DNA of 64,000 bases, taken from assembly GCA_028284415.1 (NCBI GenBank), contig JANQRU010000004.1, forward strand, positions 1,302,001 to 1,366,000. The letters are read 5' to 3'. The position numbers and the translations under genes were made by a program. Position 1 is the stretch's first letter; each line of letters opens with the position of its first letter. This stretch comes from Pyrinomonadaceae bacterium. GTDB lineage: Bacteria; Acidobacteriota; Blastocatellia; Pyrinomonadales; Pyrinomonadaceae. A model generated the notes under the pieces. That model saw only the letters and a list, made by a program, of their open reading frames with translations, searched no databases and was not told the origin of the DNA. Positions 1 to 6,433 of this stretch are shown here, one piece after another.

Positions 1-660
1 TTCAAACACAGGCGAATTTGATTTAACAACTTGGAACACGCGAACAATTTCGCCACCGCGTTCTTGCAGGGAAATCTCAACCATTACGTCAACGAAATAC
101 TCTAAACCGCTCGCCGTCATCGGCAAAACTCTTCCAATCTCGTTGTCTTCTTTTGATTCTTTTCCTTTCGCGGGAATTTGGTCGGCAATCACAACGCATT
201 TTCCGCTTTCGATACAGAGTTTGCGAAGGACATTTTGCAAGATCATCTGGTCAGCCGCTAATTCTTCCGAACTAGGCTGTGCCAAAGGGTCGCCTGTTTT
301 TTCTCTTACCGCCTCAAGCATCTCCGAATGCTTCGCACTAAAATACGCTGCCCACGAATCAAGTGCATAGCAACCATAATTTTGCTCCTGTCCTTCGCCA
401 TTTAATGCCCAATCAATAAATTCGGGCAATTCATCAGTATGTTGAATCTCCAAAGCGTCAAACGTCTCACCGACGCCTCTTAGCAATCTACCTTTTCTTT
501 CCGTATCAAAAATACAAAGTCTCCCCAAACCTGATTCCGACATCGAACGTATAAAATGACTTTTACCAACACCCGCTCCGCCACGGATCGCCATTACGAG
601 CCTTTGCTGTCTCGGAACTCTGCTTAAAGGATTTACTTTTACTCTATTTCCTGATTTCAT
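1..660 (-). CDS. Phage-type AAA (P-loop) ATPase, 3' end outside window
   Basis: The reading frame is open from an ATG at 660 to the left edge, so only the N-terminal 220 residues are seen. A Walker A motif GGAGVGKS lies at about residues 23-30 and a Walker B-like strand ending in LDS at about 100. This arrangement resembles the AAA_24 / Sak4-like nucleotide-binding proteins of phages, which are RecA-fold ATPases linked to single-strand annealing; that family match is from memory of motifs only. A good AGGAGA ribosome binding site precedes the ATG. It is transcribed divergently from the secreted paralogues at 889-3076. It may be the edge of a prophage or a domesticated phage gene; the sequence beyond the window would decide. 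Fold confidence is high, exact role low. Confidence 0.7.
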   Translation of the reverse strand, partial: MKSGNRVKVNPLSRVPRQQRLVMAIRGGAGVGKSHFIRSMSESGLGRLCIFDTERKGRLLRGVGETFDALEIQHTDELPEFIDWALNGEGQEQNYGCYALDSWAAYFSAKHSEMLEAVREKTGDPLAQPSSEELAADQMILQNVLRKLCIESGKCVVIADQIPAKGKESKEDNEIGRVLPMTASGLEYFVDVMVEISLQERGGEIVRVFQVVKSNSPVFE

Positions 661-888
661 AATTCACTTTCTCCTAAAACTTCTTACAAGCCTTTTGTAA
701 TCTTCAAGTTACTTCTCAATTTCTAAATGCTAACTGCCTACCGTCAAAGGCATTGTGTTGCATTGGTGAAACAAATCTAACACATAATAAATCTTGTTGC
801 AAGTGTGAAACAAGATGTTAGCGAAAAAATATAGATTTTTTATTAAAAAGAGAGTATTTTAGAGGGAAAATGTTTAGGAGTTTTATTT
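661..888. promoter_or_regulatory. Divergent intergenic region with operator-like dyad
   Basis: This gap separates the leftward ATPase from the rightward secreted gene at 889. It holds a perfect 8-bp inverted repeat, ATCTTGTT (791-798) and AACAAGAT (809-816), with a 10-bp spacer. The word GTGAAACAA occurs twice, at about 767 and 805. A related GTTGAAACAAAATGT lies at about 2361 upstream of the third paralogue. The spacing is typical of a dimeric repressor site, but no regulator has been tied to it. Confidence 0.35.
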
Positions 889-1548
889 ATGAAAACATAC
901 GCTCTTACCTCGGTTTTATTAATTTTGTTTAGTTTCTCTGTCTTTGCTCAAGAAAGTTCTGAAAAAGAAAAACAGAATTGCCCGACAGTTACTTTAGAGG
1001 GACCTGCTACAGCAATTGATTTGGGTGAACCGCACATTTTCACAGTAAATGTGAGTGGAGGTAGTGTGGATAAAACGAAATTGGGTTACAAGTGGTCAGT
1101 TGATAAAGGCAAAATAATCAGCGGACAAGATACTCAAACAATAACAATATCAACAAAAGGACTAGAAGACACAACTATAAATGCAACAGTAAAAATTTCC
1201 GGTTTACCTGACGGGTGTGTAAATGAATTTTCTGAAGCATCAATAACAATTTGTCCTGCAGACCCGATATTGGTGGATGAGTTTGGAAATATTCAAAGCG
1301 GAGACATGAAAGCAAGACTTGATAACTTTTTTGTTGGACTTCAGGATGATCCAACTTCTACGGGCTATGTTGTCAATTACGGAACGGCAAGAAATATAGC
1401 AAGAAGAGAAAGATTCATCAGAAACTACATCAAACTGAGAAACTTTGATGCCGCCAGAATTGTTATCAAAAAAGGCGGTCGTGAAAAATCCATCAGAACA
1501 AGACTTTGGATCGCCCCGGCAGGTGCAAATCCGGAACTAATAAACTAA
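889..1548 (+). CDS. Secreted protein with Ig-like domain and conserved C-terminal domain, paralogue 1
   Basis: The 219-residue product starts with a Sec signal peptide ending FA-Q (residues 1-21). Residues 30-125 form a beta-rich region (YKWSVDKGKI, then a Cys-containing strand) that looks Ig/PKD-like. Residues 135-219 form a second module beginning DEFGNI and ending RTRLWIAPAG, with an Arg-rich helix in the middle; its layout is loosely reminiscent of OmpA C-terminal domains, but no peptidoglycan-binding signature can be shown. The AGGAG site and ATG at 889 are clear. It heads a tandem array of three paralogues (889-1548, 1564-2214, 2420-3076) and is separated from the second by only 15 bp. 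Function is unknown; the product is probably periplasmic or cell-surface. Confidence 0.85.
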   Translation: MKTYALTSVLLILFSFSVFAQESSEKEKQNCPTVTLEGPATAIDLGEPHIFTVNVSGGSVDKTKLGYKWSVDKGKIISGQDTQTITISTKGLEDTTINATVKISGLPDGCVNEFSEASITICPADPILVDEFGNIQSGDMKARLDNFFVGLQDDPTSTGYVVNYGTARNIARRERFIRNYIKLRNFDAARIVIKKGGREKSIRTRLWIAPAGANPELIN

Positions 1549-1563
1549 AAGGTATTCTTAAAC

Positions 1564-2214
1564 ATGAAAAAGATAACACTCATTTGCATATTACTCGTAT
1601 CTTTCACAACTCATGCTTTTTCACAGGAAGGTGAAAAGGAAGAAAAATGCCCTCAAGTAAGTATTACTACTTCACCTTCAGTGGTTAATGTGGGAGAGGT
1701 AGAGGTTTTTACTGTAAATGTTTCTTGGGATAATGAAAAAGAAATCCAACAAATAGAATATTTGTGGGAAGTTGAAAATGGTGAGATAGTTGATGGACAG
1801 GGAACAAAAACTATTTCGGTCAAGAAAAGCGGGGAAACCACCACAGCAACTGTTGAACTTAAAGAATTACCTAGGAATTGTGTAAGTAGGTTTACTGAAG
1901 CAGGCTTAGCTTGCAAATTGAAACCAAAACCTAAGTTGTTAGACTAATTTGGTAAAATTCCCTATGGAGACTTGAGAATGAGGCTCGATAATTTCTTAAT
2001 AACTTTGCAAAACGATCCAAACTCCACAGGATATGTAATTAATTATGGTTCAAAAAGAGAAGTTAGCAGACGCGAGAAGCTTTTCCGAACTCATTTTAGG
2101 GATAGAAACTTTCAGACCGACAGAATCGTTTTCGTAAATGGTGGTATTGAAAAGAGGATTCGCACAAGACTTTGGATCGTTCCGGCAGGTGCAGATCCAA
2201 GCGAGATAAATTAA
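1564..2214 (+). pseudogene. Secreted paralogue 2, interrupted by one in-frame TAA
   Basis: The frame reads from ATG at 1564 to the stop at 2214 with a single TAA at 1945-1947. The paralogues have D-E-F-G at this place (GAT GAG TTT GGA and GAT GAA TTT GGT); here it is GAC TAA TTT GGT, so one G-to-T change explains the stop. Upstream of it lie the signal peptide (ending FS-Q) and the Ig-like region; downstream, the C-terminal module is intact to RTRLWIVPAG. An ATG at 1972 has GGAGA eight bases before it, so the C-terminal part might still be translated, but it would lack a signal peptide. Options are a recent nonsense mutation, an assembly error, or a gene split in two. The otherwise intact frame argues that any inactivation is recent. 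Confidence 0.8.
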
Positions 2215-2217
2215 AAA

Positions 2218-2342
2218 GGAGTGTAAGCATCCTTGCTTGCACGAGTGCCTAAGCACTCGAGTATTGTTTGATCTATTGAGAATTTAACGGTTATCAGTTT
2301 CCTAAAAAACAGGAAACTTGCAAGCAGGGATGCTTACACCCC
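2218..2342. repeat. Nested palindromic element (MITE/REP-like)
   Basis: The outer arms are 2221-2241 and 2319-2339 and match as inverted repeats at 20 of 21 bases (GTGTAAGCATCC, then TTGCTTGCA or CTGCTTGCA). Inside are two perfect hairpins: CGAGTGC/GCACTCG at 2242-2259 with a CTAA loop, and GTTTCCT/AGGAAAC at 2297-2317. The element fills most of the gap between paralogues 2 and 3. No open reading frame is associated with it, so it would depend on a transposase elsewhere. Confidence 0.75.
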
Positions 2343-2419
2343 AAAAATAAAACTTAATTGTTGAAACAAAATGTCTTAGATCCAAATATATTTTAGTTAA
2401 CCAAAAAAGGAATCTCACT

Positions 2420-3076
2420 ATGCATAGGATTTTTATAGCTTTAATTTTAATACCCATTTTAAGCCTTTCTGCCTTTTCACAAGATGAAGCTAAAAAAGAA
2501 AAGACCGAATGCCCAAAAATAGAAATCATATCTCCGCCAAGTGCTGTCCATCCGGGCGACACAATGAAGTTTACTGTCTCATTTGATGAACAGTTGAAAG
2601 TTTCAGATTTGGAACTGAAATGGAGCGTTGATAGAGGCAAAATCATTGAGGGGCAGGGAACGAAAGAGATTTCGGTTTCGACAGAAGGCTTAAGAGACAC
2701 AACCATTAATGCTCAACTAGAAGTAGTAGGCTTACCTAAAAGTTGTGCAAGTAAATTTACTGATGCTGGGATTGTAGCAGGGATAACTTGTGGCTCTCCC
2801 TTAGATGAATTTGGTAGTTTGGAAAATGATGATGTCAGAGCAAGATTAGATAATCTATTTATATCTTTACAAAATTATCCTAAAGCGATGGGACATATCA
2901 TAAATTTTGGATCGAATAAGGAGATTCTCAAACGTAAAAAATTGATAAAAAACCATATAAAGTTTCGCAAATTTGATGGAAAGAGAATTATTTACATAAA
3001 TGGGGGAAAGGAAGAGCAGATTAGGACAAAGATTTGGATTGTTCCAGCAGGAGCAGACACTTCTTGTATTTACTGA
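2420..3076 (+). CDS. Secreted protein with Ig-like domain and conserved C-terminal domain, paralogue 3
   Basis: The 218-residue product has the same plan as the gene at 889: signal peptide ending FS-Q (1-20), beta-rich Ig-like region with LKWSVDRGKI near residue 75, and the C-terminal module from LDEFGS to RTKIWIVPAG. An AAGGA site lies before the ATG. The charged stretch RKKLIKNHIKFRKF replaces the RRERFIRNYI type of segment in paralogue 1, so the copies have diverged. Its stop codon directly abuts the stop of the convergent membrane-protein gene at 3077. Function is unknown. Tandem amplification with retention of both modules suggests surface or periplasmic diversification. Confidence 0.85.
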   Translation: MHRIFIALILIPILSLSAFSQDEAKKEKTECPKIEIISPPSAVHPGDTMKFTVSFDEQLKVSDLELKWSVDRGKIIEGQGTKEISVSTEGLRDTTINAQLEVVGLPKSCASKFTDAGIVAGITCGSPLDEFGSLENDDVRARLDNLFISLQNYPKAMGHIINFGSNKEILKRKKLIKNHIKFRKFDGKRIIYINGGKEEQIRTKIWIVPAGADTSCIY

Positions 3077-3904
3077 TTAAAACAAAAGATGAGAAATAAA
3101 TGATGAGATAAAGACAAGTGGAATTGTTAATAAAAGCCACCCGTCATTTATATCTTCTGCAATAAAAACACTTCGTGGACCGACATAAAACATTATAAAA
3201 ACAACGATTGAAGCAATACTCAGACCGATAAATGTGATGATCGAATTGAAGATATTCGGAGCGATCACGACCAGCATAAAATAGTTGAAAAAGACCTGCC
3301 ACAAAAACATATAGCCGAATAATCCAAGATCGGCGAAGATTTGGCGTGTGGAGTTTATCTTCGGCATATATTTCGGTTTTTTAGCTTTGATCTCTTTTAT
3401 TTCTTTTTGTGGCGGGACTTTGAAAAGTCTGTAAAGCAACCAAAACTCCAGTCCGATCAGAGCTAAGCCTGAAAATCCGATCAGATTGTCATATTTGGAA
3501 AAATCTCCGAAACCCAAATCTTTTGATAAAACTAAAACCGCTACCAATAAACCCGCTATTCCCAAAAGACTTGAGAATAAACTGAAAAACCAAACACAAC
3601 CCGTAACTCCACAACCATCATCCTCTTTGCTTTCCTCGTTAAACTCTCCTTCAAAAACCATCCTTTCAACAAAAGATTTTCGCTTTAAAAAGAGTGCGAC
3701 CAAACGCCACAAAAATAAAACTACTATGATTGCTCCAATCAAAAAATCATCTTCCCGAAAAGAATCATCAAAAAGTATTAGCAAATAGTTCTCAACAAAA
3801 GGAAACAGCGAAAAATTCAACAAAATAAACACCACATCAAAAGCAATTCCATGCCAGTAAAAATGTGTGTTTTTCTGGATTTTTTGTTTAGAATTATTCA
3901 TCAT
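3077..3904 (-). CDS. Multi-pass membrane protein of unknown function
   Basis: The 275-residue product has about seven hydrophobic segments: two in the first 75 residues, two around 105-160, and three in the last 95. Between the second and third segments is an acidic loop (EGEFNEESKEDDGCG), and between the fourth and fifth a Lys-rich loop (KEIKEIKAKKPKYMPK). I see no recognised family signature and no catalytic motif. Start codons at 3904 and 3901 are both possible (tandem ATGs after a TTG) and none has a strong ribosome binding site. The gene converges with paralogue 3, sharing adjacent stop codons. It is an integral inner-membrane protein of unknown role. Confidence 0.75.
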   Translation of the reverse strand: MMNNSKQKIQKNTHFYWHGIAFDVVFILLNFSLFPFVENYLLILFDDSFREDDFLIGAIIVVLFLWRLVALFLKRKSFVERMVFEGEFNEESKEDDGCGVTGCVWFFSLFSSLLGIAGLLVAVLVLSKDLGFGDFSKYDNLIGFSGLALIGLEFWLLYRLFKVPPQKEIKEIKAKKPKYMPKINSTRQIFADLGLFGYMFLWQVFFNYFMLVVIAPNIFNSIITFIGLSIASIVVFIMFYVGPRSVFIAEDINDGWLLLTIPLVFISSFISHLLF

Positions 3905-3980
3905 CAAAATATATTATCAGGATGAAATATAAATTTTAGAAGCTGTTTGCAAACTCATAAATCATAGAAATTTAACAAAA

Positions 3981-4076
3981 ATAGAACGCAAATTTCACGG
4001 ATTAGGCAAATATTCGCGGGTTTATTTTGAAAAAAATCTGTGAGAATCCGTGTAATCTGCGTAATTCGTGTTCTAT
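3981..4076. repeat. Palindromic dispersed repeat, CACGGATT family, copy A
   Basis: The element consists of two imperfect inverted arms of about 44 bp built from the words CACGGATT, CGCAGATT and CACAGATT. Both ends read ATAGAAC outward-in. The reverse complement of its right arm matches the left arm of the element at 59495-59595 at roughly 85 percent by eye. It has no coding content and lies in a gap between convergent and tandem minus-strand genes. Confidence 0.65.
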
Positions 4077-4144
4077 CTGATTTATTCTTATTTCTTGAGA
4101 AGCATCACTCAGCACCATTTGCTTTTATTAATGAGTTAAAAAAA

Positions 4145-4651
4145 TTAAGCCTTTCGCGTACTTTCGCCTATTTCGTGGGCAAATCTCTTTTCTTTTCCTG
4201 TAACTTTTCGCCAAAATTTTCCGAAGTTAAAAACAAAAAGCCCATAAGGTTCGATGCCTTTTTTCTCAGCAGTTTGATGATGACGTTGGTGTGCGGCACG
4301 AATTGTTAAAAGAATTTTATTGTCTGAGCCGAACGGCAAAAATCTGCGATGTGTAAAAAGATCGTGAGCAATAAAATAAAAAACTCCATAGATCGCAATG
4401 CCCAAACCGATCGGGAAAGCGATTGACTCAAGCAGAGGATATTCGGCAAAAACGAGTAGCAAAACCGAAGTTCCGCCAAAGATCACGGAGAAAATATCAT
4501 TAAGTTCAAAAGTTCCTTTGGTCGCAACGTGATGAGATTCGTGAATCCGCCAAAAGATACCGTGAAAAATCCAACGATGGACGATGTAAGAAAAAATCTC
4601 CAAGCCGACGAATCCCAAAATTACGAAACCGATAAACTGCGTAAGAATCAT
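4145..4651 (-). CDS. crtZ: Beta-carotene hydroxylase-type fatty acid hydroxylase
   Basis: The 168-residue membrane protein carries all four histidine boxes of the CrtZ / fatty acid hydroxylase superfamily: H25-x4-H30, H37-x2-H40-H41, H96-x4-H101 and H121-x2-H124-H125. These bind the diiron centre. CrtZ enzymes hydroxylate the beta rings of carotenoids to give zeaxanthin-type pigments. Length and box spacing fit CrtZ better than longer sterol desaturases. Four hydrophobic segments surround the boxes. No other carotenoid gene lies nearby, so the substrate is inferred from the family. No clear ribosome binding site precedes the ATG. The gene is flanked on both sides by repeat elements. Confidence 0.8.
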   Translation of the reverse strand: MILTQFIGFVILGFVGLEIFSYIVHRWIFHGIFWRIHESHHVATKGTFELNDIFSVIFGGTSVLLLVFAEYPLLESIAFPIGLGIAIYGVFYFIAHDLFTHRRFLPFGSDNKILLTIRAAHQRHHQTAEKKGIEPYGLFVFNFGKFWRKVTGKEKRFAHEIGESTRKA

Positions 4652-4848
4652 TAACCAAAGATTAACACAGATGATTAATATGTTGATAGTAACGACAGAA
4701 ACGCGAGTGTGAACGAGCGTGTCATTAGGTTAAACGTCAAAACGCTTCCTAACGGTCGCGTTTCCGCCTTGTCTAAATCCGTGCTTATCCGTGTTCATCT
4801 GTGGACACAATTCTTCTCTTTTATTCGTGTTTATTCGTAAGCGAATTC
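4652..4848. repeat. Intergenic composite of short inverted repeats
   Basis: An outer pair ACACAGATGA (4665-4674) and TCATCTGTGG (4797-4804 region) brackets an inner pair GAAACGCGA (4698-4706) and TCGCGTTTC (4756-4764). The outer words belong to the same vocabulary as the CACGGATT elements. No gene is visible here. Confidence 0.5.
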
Positions 4849-5559
4849 TTATTTTACAAACTCAAACTCACCAAACTTCTCCGGCACATGAAAATTCGGT
4901 TTCTCACTCAATGTTGGCGACCACGCCAAATATCCGCGATTCGGGTCTTTTCCCATCGCACGTAAGATATTTCCGAGCCAAACATCGCCCGCTTTTGGTG
5001 TAACTCCGAACGCTTTCCATTTAACTTTGAAAGCCATTACTACCTTTTTATCTTCAATTCTCGCCGCCGTTTTCATTCCTGATTTGTAATCCCAATCCGT
5101 AATGCGTTCATCGGGTTTTTGATGGATTCCAAGATCAATCCATTCGCCCGTCGGTGCAACCTCAAACTCGAAGTACTTGCGAAATTCTTCCTTTCGCGGA
5201 GCAAGAAAAATCTCGCACACATCTTTTTCCCAAAGTTTGTTCGTTTTGACTTCTAAATTCGGGTTTTCATTTACCACGAGTGGCTCTTTTTGATTCGCTT
5301 CAAACCGAACATAAAGCGACGTGTCCGACCAAAGAAGTTTTGTCTTAAAACGCCGCCCTTTCGGTGCTTTCTCACCCGACCAATAGTGTTTAGTCTTTAC
5401 AGATTTCGCTTTTTTCCAGAGTTTATTATCTAGTTCGGAAATCGGAAAATCTTCAGCGATATATTTAATTTCAGCTTTTGGTTTTTCGTCCATCGAAGTT
5501 TGAGCATTTATGACAAAAGAAAATGCAAGAATCAAAAGAATTGATAAAATCAGTTTCAT
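4849..5559 (-). CDS. Secreted carbohydrate-binding family 9-like protein
   Basis: The 236-residue product has a signal peptide ending NA-Q at about residue 19. The body follows the CBM9-like (DOMON-type) plan: LWKKAKSV near the start, a WSDTSLYVRFEA strand, KLWEKDVCEIFLAP, then YFEFEVAPTGEWIDLGI and a C-terminal WSPTLSEKPNFHVPEKFGEF. In this family the domain binds carbohydrate or heme-like ligands at the cell surface; ligand specificity cannot be read from sequence. The ATG at 5559 is preferred over an upstream TTG at 5565. No enzyme domain is attached, unlike many CBM9 proteins. It stands alone between two short gaps. Confidence 0.75.
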   Translation of the reverse strand: MKLILSILLILAFSFVINAQTSMDEKPKAEIKYIAEDFPISELDNKLWKKAKSVKTKHYWSGEKAPKGRRFKTKLLWSDTSLYVRFEANQKEPLVVNENPNLEVKTNKLWEKDVCEIFLAPRKEEFRKYFEFEVAPTGEWIDLGIHQKPDERITDWDYKSGMKTAARIEDKKVVMAFKVKWKAFGVTPKAGDVWLGNILRAMGKDPNRGYLAWSPTLSEKPNFHVPEKFGEFEFVK

Positions 5560-5612
5560 AAACAAAGTTTATAGTAATCCAAATTGAACTGAAAAAGCGA
5601 AACGTAATAATC

Positions 5613-5662
5613 ATTGTAGAGGCAACGGCATATCCAAAGCCCAATGAGCCGAAGGGCGAAAA
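5613..5662. repeat. Short dispersed repeat, copy 1 (GAGCCGAAGGGCGAAAA)
   Basis: This stretch runs from TTGTAGAGGCA to CCCAATGAGCCGAAGGGCG and ends just before the ATG at 5664. The reverse complement of 47586-47631 shares TTGTAGGGGCA and CCCATGAGCCGAACGGCGAAAA. The two copies differ in the middle. It would form part of the 5' leader of the gene at 5664. Confidence 0.5.
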
Positions 5663-5663
5663 T

Positions 5664-6383
5664 ATGAACGAAAAATTAAGAAAAGCCATCCAAAATAACA
5701 ACGATTTATACAAAGCGATCTTCAAACCGCACCAGATCGAATCTCACCACAACAGTTCGATCTGGTATTACCTCGAAAAAACTCCGCCGCTTTATTCAAA
5801 TCTCGTAACACTTTCAGAAGATTGGAAACCCGATGAAATTTTCCGGCAAATTGACGCAACATACGGAGTAGAAAATTGGGAAGAATGGTCAATCAAGGAT
5901 AGTTTTCAAACTCTGAATCTAATTGAATATGGCTTCAAAAAACTCTTCGATGCAAAATGGCTTTATCTAGAAGTCGAAAATTTCAAACCTATACAGAGCG
6001 ACAAAAAGTTAAATTACAAAATCGTCGAAAGTGAAGAAATTCTAGCTGATTGGAGAAAGGCTTGGGATACGAATGAAAATTTGGGAAAAGAGATTTTCAA
6101 ACCAAAATTGCTCGATGATCCGAAAGTCCGTTTTATCGCAGGTTTTGAAGAACAAAATCTCATCAGCGGTTGTTTTATAAATGAAACTGAACATGTTTTG
6201 GGAATCTCAAACTTTTTCGCTCCTGACGAAAGTATTGAATATTGGTCGGGTTTGGTTGAGTTTATTTTTGCGTCTTTCAATTTTGCAGATATCATCGGTT
6301 ATGAACGAGACGATCTTGCAAAAGAGCTCCAGCTATTAGGATTTGAAACAATCGGAGATTTAACCGTGTGGCTCAAAAATTAA
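5664..6383 (+). CDS. GNAT-like protein of unknown function
   Basis: The 239-residue protein is soluble and has no signal peptide. The N-terminal half (1-115) includes Trp-rich segments around SHHNSSIWYYLE and YGVENWEEWSIKD. The C-terminal half (120-239) has the order of a degenerate acetyltransferase fold: a charged helix (ESEEILADWRKAW), VRFIAGFEEQNLISGC, a loop, then ELQLLGFETIGDLTVWL. The canonical acetyl-CoA loop (Q/R-x-x-G-x-G/A) is not visible, so enzymatic activity is doubtful. It is monocistronic, with a dispersed repeat in its leader, and converges on the TerD-domain gene. Assignment to the GNAT superfamily is tentative. Confidence 0.6.
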   Translation: MNEKLRKAIQNNNDLYKAIFKPHQIESHHNSSIWYYLEKTPPLYSNLVTLSEDWKPDEIFRQIDATYGVENWEEWSIKDSFQTLNLIEYGFKKLFDAKWLYLEVENFKPIQSDKKLNYKIVESEEILADWRKAWDTNENLGKEIFKPKLLDDPKVRFIAGFEEQNLISGCFINETEHVLGISNFFAPDESIEYWSGLVEFIFASFNFADIIGYERDDLAKELQLLGFETIGDLTVWLKN

Positions 6384-6433
6384 ACTTAAGTTCTAATTGA
6401 CAGGCTTGAAGAACTGCTGATGCATTTATAAAT

